From the NCBI GenBank assembly GCA_013178415.1, contig JABLXA010000023.1:1-36602 (forward strand): DNA of 36,602 nucleotides. The letters run 5' to 3'. A program made the translations under genes and the position numbers. The stretch comes from Bacillota bacterium (GTDB lineage Bacteria; Bacillota; SHA-98; Ch115). Below, piece after piece: positions 22,522 through 31,170 of the stretch (positions within the stretch are counted from its first letter, which is position 1; every line of letters starts with the position of its first letter). Below the pieces are notes generated by a model that was given only the letters and a program-made list of their open reading frames with translations, ran no database searches and was not told where the DNA came from.

Positions 22522-22857
22522 TTAGCCCCACTTGCCCTTATTCATGTGACCTGCCAGCTCTGCCTTGACCATCTGCTGGATGATTTGGGCCTGAGCTTTT
22601 GCATATTCAAATACCTTGACGCATGGAGGATCAAGATTGTCCTTGATGCCTGCCTCAGCTGTCTCAAGCACTCGCTGGAGGTGGGTGAAAAGCTCCATGT
22701 GGAGCTGATTAGTCTTTCGTGATTTGTCTATAAGTGCAGCTGCATCCTGAGGCACTTCCGCGAACTTTTCCTTCGACGCGCCACATTTTGGACAGGACTC
22801 CGGTGCCTCTTCTCCATCATAAACAAACCCACATACAGAACAACGCCATTTCTTCAT
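22522..22857 (-). CDS. rubredoxin-like domain protein
   Basis: The 111-residue protein starts with a rubredoxin-type metal knuckle pair, CSVCGFVYDG and CPKCGASKEKF, which bind one iron (or zinc) through four cysteines. It continues as a helical region (about 38-105) that is rich in Lys, Gln and Leu. This resembles the rubredoxin end of rubrerythrin joined to a short helical domain, but the di-iron ligands of rubrerythrin are absent. Electron transfer in oxidative-stress defence of anaerobes is the probable role. The ATG at 22857 follows GGAGG by nine bases. Its own promoter is at 22936-22964. It is convergent with the sulfur-transfer gene. Confidence 0.85.
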   Translation of the reverse strand: MKKWRCSVCGFVYDGEEAPESCPKCGASKEKFAEVPQDAAALIDKSRKTNQLHMELFTHLQRVLETAEAGIKDNLDPPCVKVFEYAKAQAQIIQQMVKAELAGHMNKGKWG

Positions 22858-22935
22858 CTGGAATTTCCTCCTTTATGTATGTAATCTGCGCTCTGAATCT
22901 CCCACGAACAAAGGGAACATTCATAACCTGGCTTA

Positions 22936-22964
22936 ATATTAACATGGTTTAGTTATCCTGTCAA
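22936..22964 (-). promoter_or_regulatory. promoter of rubredoxin-domain gene
   Basis: On the minus strand TTGACA (22964-22959) and TAATAT (22941-22936) are 17 bp apart, about 80 bases before the start codon. Confidence 0.6.
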
Positions 22965-23081
22965 CAGTTTTTTGTGGAATTATTTCTATACGATTTATAC
23001 TTGATTCTTGCGGAGCGGATCAGCCACCTCCTGCCCTATATTTCATATGGAATGCCTAATGCTCCCGATGGCAAAGTTGAG

Positions 23082-23110
23082 TTGAATACAGATGTTACTC
23101 ATGATAGAAT
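23082..23110 (+). promoter_or_regulatory. candidate promoter of the moxR operon
   Basis: TTGAAT (23082-23087) and TAGAAT (23105-23110) are 17 bp apart, leaving a leader of about 150 bases before moxR. The rest of the 300-bp gap between 22965 and 23265 contains no gene, RNA or strong hairpin that I can see. Confidence 0.4.
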
Positions 23111-23265
23111 CTGGACGGTGCCAGCCAAGGGGTGATTTGCCACGCCCGCTGCATCATCGCCTAAAGCGGCTCGCCTTCCCACTTTTGCTCGCTCATCTAG
23201 TGGGATTGCGGTCTTGAAGGCATGCTGTTCAGAAAATCATAGGACGCTGAAATAGGGGGATTTAC

Positions 23266-24261
23266 ATGTCTACCATAATTCCCAAGCATATGGCGAAATC
23301 TGAAGCGTCTTCATCTCATATTCAGAGCCTCTGTGAAAAGGTGCTCAAGAATATCAATCAGGTAATCATCGGAAAAGAGGATGTGGTGAGACTATTCCTT
23401 GCAGCTATCCTATGCGATGGGCATGTGCTACTCGAAGATGTTCCTGGCGTGGGCAAGACGATGCTGGCAAGATCAATGGCCATTTCCCTGGGCCTTACCT
23501 TCAGGAGGATCCAGTTCACGCCCGATCTCCTGCCTACAGATGTGACAGGCGTGTCTGTCTATAATCAGAAGACTGGCGATTTTGAGTTCAGGCCTGGGCC
23601 GATCATGGCTCAAGTCGTGCTTGCTGACGAGATCAATAGGGCTACCCCCAGGACTCAGGCAGGCCTCCTGGAATGCATGGAAGAACGCCAGATTACAGTA
23701 GAAGGAAAGTCGATGCCGCTTCCGAACCCCTTTCTAGTGATTGCCACGCAGAACCCCATAGAATATGAAGGTACATTCCCCCTTCCGGAGGCACAGCTTG
23801 ATAGGTTCATGTTCAGGATATCCATCGGTTATCCCGACATCCCGCAGGAGGTGGAGATTTTGGAGAGGCAACGCCTCGGCCATCCGATCCGAACGCTCGC
23901 CAGTGTATCCACGCCTGAAGAGCTTAGTGCGGCGCAGGAGGAAGTAAGGGAGATCTTCATCGAGGATTCATGTAAGGAATATATTGTGAAGATAGTGCAT
24001 GGGACCCGAAACCATCGGGACGTTGCCCTGGGTGCAAGTCCCAGGGGATCACTTGCCCTGGCCAGGGGGGCTCAGGCTCTTGCCGCGATGAATGGGCGAG
24101 AATATGTTATTCCTGATGACATAAAACAGCTAGTCATTCCGGTCCTAGCTCACCGGATCGTGCTCAAGCCAGAATCCGCCTTGCGTGGGACGAGTTCATC
24201 AAGCGTATTGCGGGAAATAGTCAATAATACTGAGGTCCAGTTATCTCGCACCAAGGCGTAA
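23266..24261 (+). CDS. MoxR-family AAA+ ATPase
   Basis: MoxR ATPases act as chaperones that help insert metals or assemble protein complexes, usually together with DUF58 and von Willebrand-type partners. The 331-residue protein has Walker A in DVPGVGKTML (61-65 core), Walker B VVLADEINRATPRTQ (Asp122, Glu123) and sensor 1 in ATQNPIEYEGTFPLPEAQLDRF (near 163, named here in one run of the motif only). An arginine-finger region and C-terminal lid follow. The ATG at 23266 is five bases after AGGGGGA. It leads a three-gene operon with the DUF58 and DUF4129 proteins; the next gene begins 23 bases later. Confidence 0.93.
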   Translation: MSTIIPKHMAKSEASSSHIQSLCEKVLKNINQVIIGKEDVVRLFLAAILCDGHVLLEDVPGVGKTMLARSMAISLGLTFRRIQFTPDLLPTDVTGVSVYNQKTGDFEFRPGPIMAQVVLADEINRATPRTQAGLLECMEERQITVEGKSMPLPNPFLVIATQNPIEYEGTFPLPEAQLDRFMFRISIGYPDIPQEVEILERQRLGHPIRTLASVSTPEELSAAQEEVREIFIEDSCKEYIVKIVHGTRNHRDVALGASPRGSLALARGAQALAAMNGREYVIPDDIKQLVIPVLAHRIVLKPESALRGTSSSSVLREIVNNTEVQLSRTKA

Positions 24262-24284
24262 CAGGCTACCCTGGGGGTTATCAC

Positions 24285-25508
24285 GTGCACACATGGAGAT
24301 TCTTTGCTATATTTTTCTTTCTGGTTTTGGCTATTCTTTTCCCCACACTGGTTTTTTATCAGGTGCTTTACCTGATTTTCTTCGCGACTCTCGGTGTCGG
24401 CTATGCATATGCAAGGGCGATCAATGGCCTTGTAGTAAGCGTTGTTCCTTCCACATATAGAATCTTTTGCGGGGAATCCGCTGCTTTGACCATAACAGTC
24501 AGGAACCCATCTTGGTTTCCCATACCCTGGGTGAAACTCGAAGAAGTTGTTCCTCTCGCCCTCGGGTACGGCAAGTCACTGAAGAGGATAATGAGCCTGG
24601 GTCCGAAGGAATCTCGCGCCTGGACCATCACTTTATGGTCGTCGAGGAGGGGAATTTATGTTGTTGGGCCGCTTCAGGTTGAGGCCGGGGACGCCTTCGG
24701 AATGACCATCAGGTCGTGGAGAATTGACCCTATTTCTATGACTGTATACCCCAAGATCGTGAGCATCGGAGAGATCAGCCTTCGTCCAAGGTTACCATAT
24801 AGCTCAATTCGCGCCCATACAGCATTGTTTGAGGACCAGGCGAAACCCATAGGAGTGAGGGATTACCTCCCCCGGGATCCTGTCAACCGGATACACTGGA
24901 AACTCAGTGCTAGAGCAGGAAACCTCCAGGTGAAAGAATATGAACCGACAACTGCCCTTGAAAGCATGGTATTCTTGAACCTTAATGAGGCTGATTATGG
25001 TCTCCATTATGAGGAAACCTATTCGGAACTAGCGATAGAAGTTGCAGCATCCTTGATCGTGGCTATGGGGCGGTTGCGCCAGGCGGTCGGATTAGGGACC
25101 AATGGAGATGCTTCCACTCTGCGGCTTCCCCGGAGAGAAGTTGGTAGTCTCATCGAGGTGCTGGAATTACTTGCTTCCTGTTCCCTGGGGGCGTCCAGGG
25201 ATTTCATCGATCTTATTCGCGAAGGGGCCGGGCAGCTCCCGTGGGGGTCAACTGTATTAATGGTCACTCCTGAGGATACACTGGAGCTCATTCAGACAGC
25301 TATCGGCTTAAGAAGATCAGGACTTGAGCCTGTGATCATCGTTGTGAATCGTAAGCTGTTCAACCCCGAGGCATTAGCGTCCCTAAAACGCATGGGGATC
25401 GGCGCAATCAATATCCAGACAGAGGAGGATTTGAGGGCGTGGGGGATGACATCTCTACTGCCATTCAGGAAGAATCCTGCAATATCAGTCTCCCGGCAGC
25501 GGAGCTAA
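24285..25508 (+). CDS. DUF58 domain membrane protein
   Basis: This 407-residue partner of MoxR has two N-terminal membrane helices (about 5-45), then an immunoglobulin-like stretch and the DUF58 core with DYLPRDPVNRIHWKLSAR (about 195-212), a motif near a von Willebrand A-like fold. The function of DUF58 proteins is not established; they may be targets or adaptors of the MoxR chaperone. A GTG at 24285, seven bases after GGGGG, starts it. The last 70 bases overlap the next gene, so translation of the two is probably coupled. No peptidase or cysteine-rich domain is present. Confidence 0.88.
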   Translation: MHTWRFFAIFFFLVLAILFPTLVFYQVLYLIFFATLGVGYAYARAINGLVVSVVPSTYRIFCGESAALTITVRNPSWFPIPWVKLEEVVPLALGYGKSLKRIMSLGPKESRAWTITLWSSRRGIYVVGPLQVEAGDAFGMTIRSWRIDPISMTVYPKIVSIGEISLRPRLPYSSIRAHTALFEDQAKPIGVRDYLPRDPVNRIHWKLSARAGNLQVKEYEPTTALESMVFLNLNEADYGLHYEETYSELAIEVAASLIVAMGRLRQAVGLGTNGDASTLRLPRREVGSLIEVLELLASCSLGASRDFIDLIREGAGQLPWGSTVLMVTPEDTLELIQTAIGLRRSGLEPVIIVVNRKLFNPEALASLKRMGIGAINIQTEEDLRAWGMTSLLPFRKNPAISVSRQRS

Positions 25509-27073
25509 CCTGGTTGGGGCTCGTTGGAGCGACAGTGGCCATCATTGTCTTTCATCTCGCTATCCTCCCCTTGAGCAAGCATGCTTACCCTTGGCTGCTT
25601 TCACTCTTGATACTACCGGTACTAGCCGCCGGGTTTGCCATCACCAGGGAGGTATTGGAGGGAGGGATAAATCCGGGACTTCGGGTAGTTGAAATATTGT
25701 TGATCGCGATTGTTGTTCGCGTCATGCTGCTGATAAATGCCGATGTGCCATTGTCCAGGTTCCCCCATGAGATCCTATGGTCTTTTTTGCGTCCGAGAAG
25801 GCTCATTTCTCTCGATCAGATTTGGTACACCCTGGGGATATTGCTGTATTATTCTGAGATATGTCAGATAGCAGACAACATGTACCGTGCGCAGAGCTGG
25901 TTTAAGCCGGGGGCGGAGAGAGATAATTTCCTTTTTGAATCGTGCATGCGCGCTGCAAAGCGGCTGCGAGCATGGGGTTTCGTGCCTGGAATCATCACTT
26001 GCGCTACTCTGGCAGTCGACTGGTACATTCGACCGGAGAGTTTCTCCTGGCAAAATGGCTGGTGCCGGCAAGTTTCCATTTTGTCCATCTTTTTGCTTGT
26101 CTCGAGGATATCCCATCGGGCCTATGTCGATCTTCTGGTTGGACGGCTCGAGTGGGACTATGAGGGGATCGATTTCGATACTGACGTAGAATCGGTATGG
26201 CGGAAGTGGCTTTACATCGCATTAGGGACTGGAATTCTTGGGGCGCTGGTTGTCCCCAAGATCACTTCGCCGTTCTCTATCAGGAGCATTATAGAGTTCA
26301 TGAAAAATCATCCCCCGCGGTTGAACTTCTCTCCCCCGCCGAATCTAACGCAGCAGATCCCAGCGTCTCCTCCCCCCAATATGCCTGGACCCGCTGGGCA
26401 GATACCTGAGATTAAAGGATTGGGTTTACTTGCCTGGATGCAGATTATCATAAGTGTATTGTTGAGCGTCATGGCCATCCTGGCCGTGTGCGCGCTTGTG
26501 GGGGCCCTTTTATCCTTTATCCTGCGCACTGAAACAGCTCGTTCGAGACTGATCCCAAGGATTTTGATCAGGTTTTATATTCTGACCCGACTCATTCTTC
26601 TAGAGGGCCTGGGAACAGCGAGGCGTTTCATAAACAGGTCAAAGGTCGGTGGCATTATTTCATCTATCCGCGTCATATTGGCCGGTATCACAAGGTTTCT
26701 GAAACCCGCCACAAGCTTCATATTTGGCGGGAGAAGGCGCTATCAAGATGGGAGGCCAGAGAAGGAAATCTCGACGATCAGGTCGAGGATGTCCCTGGCG
26801 CAAAGAGCAGGCGACACTCTGATCGAAATGTTCATCTCATTGGTGGATCATGCAAGTGCAGCAGGAATAGAACGAAAGCCTTATGATACCGCGCTCGAAT
26901 TTTCTAGCAAGCTCAAGACGAAAATGCCAGAGGTGGCAGAAGACATTGAAACTCTGACTTCCGGGTTCCTAGAATCCCGCTATGGACAGAAGGAAGCCAC
27001 CTCCGGCAGAGTTGGCGCATTGAAGCTGATCTATAGGCGGATCCTGGACAGCCTTCAACGATTGGGCGTATGA
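25439..27073 (+). CDS. multi-pass membrane protein with C-terminal DUF4129-like domain
   Basis: The 544-residue protein has about six to eight hydrophobic spans between residues 20 and 375. A Pro-rich stretch (about 290-325, SPPPNLTQQIPASPPPN) lies between two of them and probably outside the cell. A cytoplasmic C-terminal part contains AGIERKPYDTALEFSSKLK, the pattern of DUF4129, usually found at the end of transglutaminase-like proteins. The transglutaminase domain expected in many moxR-DUF58 operons is not present here. A GTG at 25439 inside the DUF58 gene starts it, with GGAGG twelve bases before; a later start cannot be excluded. Its stop overlaps the end of the convergent MBL-fold gene by 19 bases. 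Confidence 0.75.
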   Translation: MGDDISTAIQEESCNISLPAAELTWLGLVGATVAIIVFHLAILPLSKHAYPWLLSLLILPVLAAGFAITREVLEGGINPGLRVVEILLIAIVVRVMLLINADVPLSRFPHEILWSFLRPRRLISLDQIWYTLGILLYYSEICQIADNMYRAQSWFKPGAERDNFLFESCMRAAKRLRAWGFVPGIITCATLAVDWYIRPESFSWQNGWCRQVSILSIFLLVSRISHRAYVDLLVGRLEWDYEGIDFDTDVESVWRKWLYIALGTGILGALVVPKITSPFSIRSIIEFMKNHPPRLNFSPPPNLTQQIPASPPPNMPGPAGQIPEIKGLGLLAWMQIIISVLLSVMAILAVCALVGALLSFILRTETARSRLIPRILIRFYILTRLILLEGLGTARRFINRSKVGGIISSIRVILAGITRFLKPATSFIFGGRRRYQDGRPEKEISTIRSRMSLAQRAGDTLIEMFISLVDHASAAGIERKPYDTALEFSSKLKTKMPEVAEDIETLTSGFLESRYGQKEATSGRVGALKLIYRRILDSLQRLGV

Positions 27074-27834
27074 AGCAGTTCATATGATACCCCTTGTTCC
27101 ATGATAAAGCTATCAGGGTGCCTTTCGAACTGCTCAAGTGCCTTCACGAACTGCATTGGATCAGCCGTATTCTCTTTGAAGAGCCCATAGTGCATTGGGA
27201 TGACCAATGCTGGACCGATCTTTACCGCGATTTTTGCTGCCTCTTCAGCATTCATGTTGCCCCAACGGCCATTTATGCATATGAACATGATATCCGGCCT
27301 CAGTTCCTTGATTTCCTCGAGTTTTTCACTATACAAGGTATCTCCCGAGATATAGACCTTCATCGGTGAGAAATCCAGCACATATCCCACACTATCTGGA
27401 GTATGTTCCGCATAGGTGGCGGTAATCTGAACATCGGTGAATTCTCTGCACTCGCCCCTGTGAATTTCAACTATCCGATTCTCTGCTACCCCAAGTTGTC
27501 TCATGTGTTCGCAACTCGAGGGTGGGCCGACGAAGACAGAATCTGGCCACCTCGCCAACTCGGGAACCGTCTCAGGGTCGGTATGATCCAGGTGGTCGTG
27601 GGTGCACAGCACCAGGTCCGCCTTGACCTCAGATGGACTTATGACTATGTCGGTCAATCTGGTCAACCCTTCTCTTTTCTCTACGCTATTAGAAAGGTAA
27701 GGATCTACCACCAATCTCTTTCCGGATGGGAGGGAGAAAAGGAATCCGCCCTGGCCTATCCAGACGATGTCAGCTATTTTTCCACTGCCGCTAGAGTTAT
27801 TGACGCCCGGACCGTGACTTCGTATAATCAACAA
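27055..27834 (-). CDS. metallo-beta-lactamase-fold metal-dependent hydrolase (UlaG-like)
   Basis: The 259-residue enzyme has the metal-binding motif THDHLDHTDP (HxHxDH) near residue 80, a second histidine in TYAEHTPDS, the bridging Asp in YISGDTLYS and the last His in VIPMHYG, the pattern of UlaG-type lactonases and related phosphodiesterases. The substrate cannot be assigned; relatives act on cyclic lactones or phospho-esters, and many are uncharacterised. The TTG start at 27834 is nine bases after GGGGGG. The gene is followed on its own strand by the convergent DUF4129 gene end. It is separated by 70 bases from the ABC-2 permease gene on the same strand and could be the last gene of that transcript. 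Confidence 0.85.
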   Translation of the reverse strand: MLIIRSHGPGVNNSSGSGKIADIVWIGQGGFLFSLPSGKRLVVDPYLSNSVEKREGLTRLTDIVISPSEVKADLVLCTHDHLDHTDPETVPELARWPDSVFVGPPSSCEHMRQLGVAENRIVEIHRGECREFTDVQITATYAEHTPDSVGYVLDFSPMKVYISGDTLYSEKLEEIKELRPDIMFICINGRWGNMNAEEAAKIAVKIGPALVIPMHYGLFKENTADPMQFVKALEQFERHPDSFIMEQGVSYELLHTPNR

Positions 27835-27904
27835 TCAGATCGACCCCCCTCAAGATCAGGTTACGTTCCTCTGATTACATCAGCGTTTTGGCTTCCGACC
27901 GGCA

Positions 27905-28714
27905 TCAGCCGCTCCTCTTAAGCTTGCCCGTGCGCATCGCGTGGAGTTCGCCCCAATTGAACACCTTGAGCCCCAGCGGGATGAGCACCACCCCGATGGC
28001 GAAGAGGAGGATCAAGTCGCCTCCAATATCGCGGAGTGAAGCATTGTGAAGCAATGCCGCTCGCGCCGCCCTCAAAGTATAAGTAGCTGGCGACAGGCGC
28101 GAGAGTGGTTGAAGCCATGATGGCAGGACATCCACCTCGTAATAGACGCCCGAGACCAGCAAGATGGCAGCCTCAAGGATATGCGCAGCCTGCGAACCCT
28201 TCTCCGGGGATAGCAATGGCAGCACAGCGGCCATGAGTCCGACTCCGATGAAGGATAGGCTGGAGAGGAGCAGCACCGCAAGCGCCGCCCCCAGATTTGC
28301 GCTTCCGAGATCCAACTTGAATAAGGACACCACTGCTAGCATGACGACCACGGTTCTCACCGCTCCATAGGTCGCGGCGTAGAGACATACTCCGCCAAGA
28401 TATGACAGGCGCTTCATGGGCGCCATGAACGAATATTCGATGGTCCCCTCCCAGCGTTCCCATTGCACAGACTCCGCCACTTCATGAAACAGAACTGAAA
28501 GAAATCCCCAGAGGAGTGCCCCTACGACAAGGTAAAGTACCCTGTCGCCGCCTCCTCCGCCTGCGGGATTGACGCCTATAAATGCTATCGTGAGTGTGTT
28601 CACTACTGTATATACGAGAAATACAATCTCCCAGCCTATGTACCGCTTAATAAGGTTGAAATTTCGCTCGACGAGAGCGTAGCTCCTCCGCGCCTCTCTT
28701 ACAAACTCAATCAC
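27905..28714 (-). CDS. ABC-2 type exporter permease
   Basis: This membrane subunit of an ABC-2 exporter (drug, lipid or polysaccharide type) has 269 residues and six hydrophobic spans, with the ABC-2 signature region SPATYTLRAARAALL near 220-234. A short Gly-rich loop follows the first span (NPAGGGGGDR). The ATG at 28714 overlaps the stop of the ATPase gene by four bases (28711-28714), so both subunits are translationally coupled. The substrate is unknown. Confidence 0.88.
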   Translation of the reverse strand: MIEFVREARRSYALVERNFNLIKRYIGWEIVFLVYTVVNTLTIAFIGVNPAGGGGGDRVLYLVVGALLWGFLSVLFHEVAESVQWERWEGTIEYSFMAPMKRLSYLGGVCLYAATYGAVRTVVVMLAVVSLFKLDLGSANLGAALAVLLLSSLSFIGVGLMAAVLPLLSPEKGSQAAHILEAAILLVSGVYYEVDVLPSWLQPLSRLSPATYTLRAARAALLHNASLRDIGGDLILLFAIGVVLIPLGLKVFNWGELHAMRTGKLKRSG

Positions 28715-29682
28715 TGTAATCCCCCTTCCTGATCGAATTCCTTTAGCTCTTTCCCAGTAAGGGCAAAGAATACATCCTCCAGAGTCACCGCTTCGCCGTT
28801 CTTTGCCAAACTGGCCTTAAGCTGGGCTGGAGTATCCAGCGCCACGAATCTGCCTTGATCGATGATCGCTACCCTATCGCATAACCGGTCAGCTTCCTGC
28901 ATGTCATGAGTGGTAAGGATCACGGTAGTGCCATACTTTTCCCTCACTTCGAGAACATAGTCCTGGACTTCCTTTTTCGACACGGGATCAAGGCCTGTAG
29001 TCGGCTCATCCAGAAGGAGTAGCGCCGGGGATGTCAAGAGCGCTCTGGCGACAGCCACTTTTTGCTGCATCCCTCGAGATAGATCCTCTAATGGCTCATA
29101 AGCCTTGTTTTCGTCAAATCTGAGACGTCTTAGAATATCGATGGCATTCTTTCGTGCCTCGCGGATATCGATGTCATAGAGCCTTGCGGCATAGCTCAGG
29201 TTTTCCATAGCCGAGAGTTTCTTGAAGAAAGCCGCCTCTACTGAGACACGATTTATCAGGCGGCGCACTGCGAATCTTTCTCGCACCACATCATGGCCGA
29301 AAACCCTGATCTCCCCTTCATCGGGCAAGAGCAACGTAGATATGAGCCTGATGAGCGTGGACTTGCCCGACCCGTTAGGCCCCAGGATACCGAATATTTC
29401 ACCGGGGCGAACATCGAATGATACTCCGGCCACAGCTTCCACCAGCACGCTTCTGAGGAAAATGGCGGCCAAAGCTCGCGAGAGCATTGACTTACCGGCC
29501 CACCCATTGACTCCATTGTCGTTGCCGTTGCTAGTGCCGCCGCCATCTCGATTGCCATTGCCATTGGAATCGGATTTGCCAGGAGTCGCGGGCCATTCCG
29601 CGTAGGGCTTTGTTTTCGATCTTGCATCCTTTTTCACGTAAAATAGCTTCCTTGCATTTATACATTCCAGTGCTACCTGCAT
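28711..29682 (-). CDS. ABC-2 exporter ATPase with Asn/Gly-rich insertion
   Basis: This ATP-binding subunit for the permease downstream has Walker A GPNGSGKST (about residue 99-107), signature LSRGMQQK, Walker B LLLLDEPTTGLD and switch His in TTHDMQEADR. At 323 residues it is longer than many partners because of a low-complexity stretch at about residues 36-61 rich in Gly, Asn, Asp and Ser, placed within the N-terminal strand region before Walker A. A 24-residue insertion of this type is not part of the domain core and is probably a flexible loop. The ATG at 29682 follows GAGGT by eleven bases. The C-terminus (EDVFFALTGKELKEF) is typical of the DrrA/NodI-like class. Confidence 0.9.
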   Translation of the reverse strand: MQVALECINARKLFYVKKDARSKTKPYAEWPATPGKSDSNGNGNRDGGGTSNGNDNGVNGWAGKSMLSRALAAIFLRSVLVEAVAGVSFDVRPGEIFGILGPNGSGKSTLIRLISTLLLPDEGEIRVFGHDVVRERFAVRRLINRVSVEAAFFKKLSAMENLSYAARLYDIDIREARKNAIDILRRLRFDENKAYEPLEDLSRGMQQKVAVARALLTSPALLLLDEPTTGLDPVSKKEVQDYVLEVREKYGTTVILTTHDMQEADRLCDRVAIIDQGRFVALDTPAQLKASLAKNGEAVTLEDVFFALTGKELKEFDQEGGLQ

Positions 29683-29724
29683 GTTATACAGACCTCACTT
29701 TCGCGCCCGTGCACGGTGAAGCGC

Positions 29725-29757
29725 GGGCAAAAATAAAGGAGAACCAGGATTTTGCCC
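29725..29757. repeat. inverted repeat GGGCAAAA/TTTTGCCC
   Basis: An 8-bp stem, GGGCAAAA (29725-29732) and TTTTGCCC (29750-29757), encloses a 17-base loop in the gap upstream of the ABC ATPase gene. It could be a weak terminator or a regulator site; no further support. Confidence 0.3.
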
Positions 29758-29801
29758 ACGGCTCTCCAAAATGGATGCATGAAAATATCTTGCACCAAAT
29801 G

Positions 29802-29829
29802 AAAAGGGCCGTGAGCTCTTATGCGGCCC
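29802..29829 (-). terminator. rho-independent terminator of the 41-residue peptide gene
   Basis: On the minus strand GGGCCG (29829-29824) pairs with CGGCCC (29811-29806), followed at once by TTTTCATTT. It lies 24 bases past the peptide stop codon and upstream of the ABC genes, so it separates the two units. Confidence 0.65.
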
Positions 29830-29852
29830 ACGACCCTGCCAAAATCTACCAA

Positions 29853-29978
29853 CTAGGAGGCAGGATCAGGCCGCACATATGCACGAATGCCTTCCTGACG
29901 TCCACAAATGAGCACGCATAGCAATGCGGCAATTGTGGCAATTGCGAGTCGCAACCCGGCGATTAGCGTTCTGATCAT
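29853..29978 (-). CDS. 41-residue peptide with hydrophobic N-terminus
   Basis: A short gene starts at the ATG at 29978, eight bases after a perfect GGAGG site. The product begins with two basic residues around a hydrophobic segment (LRLAIATIAALLCVLICG), followed by a polar tail with Arg and Pro (GIRAYVRPDPAS). This is the shape of a small signal-anchored or secreted peptide. A terminator 24 bases past the stop makes it a complete unit on its own. I recognise no family. Two Cys residues sit in or right after the membrane segment. The complete set of signals makes it one of the better small-gene candidates in the window. Confidence 0.6.
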   Translation of the reverse strand: MIRTLIAGLRLAIATIAALLCVLICGRQEGIRAYVRPDPAS

Positions 29979-29991
29979 TTGCGCGACCTCC

Positions 29992-30493
29992 TTTCTCCTC
30001 TCAAAAGGATCCTCTCATTGTAAAAATCCCAACAATGGATGTATGAGTGACTTCCATTATTGCCAAGTTCAAGTATAAGATATGAGTGGGCGGACGTCAA
30101 GTAAAACCTAACGCGATCTTTTCCGCGGCACTTTCCAGGTGGGCGGCCTTGATGCATATCGGTGTGAGGACTATGCATAGGTATAAGCCATGAACACTGC
30201 ACATCAGAACCTCTGAATCGCCCTAAATGCCAACGGAGAACTCCACGCGTATGCGTCGAGAAGGGGGAAGACTGCCCCAATCTTCTTGACACATACCATT
30301 CCCCGATTCCCCGAGATGAACTTGACGCAGCGGCGAGAATGTGGGAAAATAAAACTGCAACCGTAATTCCGTAATTCCGTGATGCCGGTGAGATGCCTGA
30401 AGTATCTAAATGGCCCCATCGTGATCACAGGGAAGAAGGAGGAGACGCCATTCATCCGCCGACTGTGGTCGGTATTCGTCCGGCGCCATTCTT
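29992..30493. other. 500 bp without a gene
   Basis: No supported coding frame or RNA. Visible details are a short tandem repeat CCGTAATTCCGTAATTCCGT around 30360-30379 and a GGAGGAG purine run at 30435-30441 that looks like an orphan ribosome binding site, about 50 bases before the vapB start. The leader for the vapBC pair must lie here but I see no convincing promoter. Confidence 0.35.
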
Positions 30494-30754
30494 ATGATGA
30501 CAGAGCACACCGAGCGGTTTGAGGTCCGGCTGCGCCCGGATACATATCGGCTCCTAAGGGAGCAGGCGTATAGAAGAGGGGTTTCCATGAGCCATCTCGT
30601 CCGGGAAGTACTGGAACGCGAGTACGGAGCGGATGGCAGAAGGGCTGACCCGGAGAGGCAGCGTGCCATGGAAAGGCTCTTCGAGGTTGATGCGCCAGTA
30701 GCGGATTGGCCCGAGATGGAACATGAAATAGAGAAGGGACGCCTGGCAGAATGA
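30494..30754 (+). CDS. ribbon-helix-helix antitoxin (VapB-type)
   Basis: The 86-residue product has an N-terminal ribbon-helix-helix segment (ERFEVRLRPDTYRLLREQA then GVSMSHLVREVLERE) that would bind operator DNA as a dimer. An acidic, Pro/Trp-containing C-terminus (VADWPEMEHEIEKG) would cover the toxin. Its stop overlaps the start of the PIN-domain toxin gene by four bases (ATGA), the usual arrangement of type II antitoxin and toxin. The start at the ATG 30494 (or 30497) lacks a nearby ribosome binding site, and no other in-frame start codon with a better site is present, so initiation may be leaderless or weak. Confidence 0.82.
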   Translation: MMTEHTERFEVRLRPDTYRLLREQAYRRGVSMSHLVREVLEREYGADGRRADPERQRAMERLFEVDAPVADWPEMEHEIEKGRLAE

Positions 30755-31170
30755 ATGCTCCGGTCTTCATCGATACGAACGTACCTATGTACGCGGCAGG
30801 GCGCCCTCATCCATGCCGTAAGGCCGCACGCGACACCGTCCGGAGGATTGTCGAAGGGGATATCGAGGCATGGACCGATACTGAGGTGTTTCAGGAAATA
30901 CTTTACCGCTACTTCGCTATTGGCGAAAAAACCAAGGGGTTTTCTATCTTTGACTCCTTCATGATAATAATGAAAGGTCGTGTGTTGCCGGTAACAGAGG
31001 CAGACATGGTACTAGCGAGGCGGCTCGCAGATTCGTTTGATACCCTTAGCCCACGAGACCTTGTCCATCTCGCCGTCATGAAAAATCATAGCATAACAAG
31101 GATAATCACGGCCGATGCTGGTTTTGATACGGTGGGTTGGGTGCACAGGCTTGATCTGCTGGCAGAGTAA
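30751..31170 (+). CDS. PIN-domain ribonuclease toxin (VapC-type)
   Basis: VapC-type PIN toxins are magnesium-dependent endoribonucleases that usually cut tRNA or rRNA loops. The 139 residues carry the acidic residues of the fold: Asp8 in FIDTNV, a Glu in VFQEILYRY, and Asp residues in SPRDLVHLAVMKNH and TADAGFD. No key residue appears lost. The ATG at 30751 overlaps the antitoxin stop by four bases, so the two are translationally coupled. The specific RNA target cannot be inferred. The pair is intact and stands in otherwise gene-poor DNA, as is common for mobile toxin-antitoxin loci. Confidence 0.88.
   Translation: MNAPVFIDTNVPMYAAGRPHPCRKAARDTVRRIVEGDIEAWTDTEVFQEILYRYFAIGEKTKGFSIFDSFMIIMKGRVLPVTEADMVLARRLADSFDTLSPRDLVHLAVMKNHSITRIITADAGFDTVGWVHRLDLLAE

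Noticed and set aside
30360-30379. CCGTAATT repeats as a CRISPR or iteron array
   Set aside because: Only two and a half short units occur, without spacers or a replication gene nearby.
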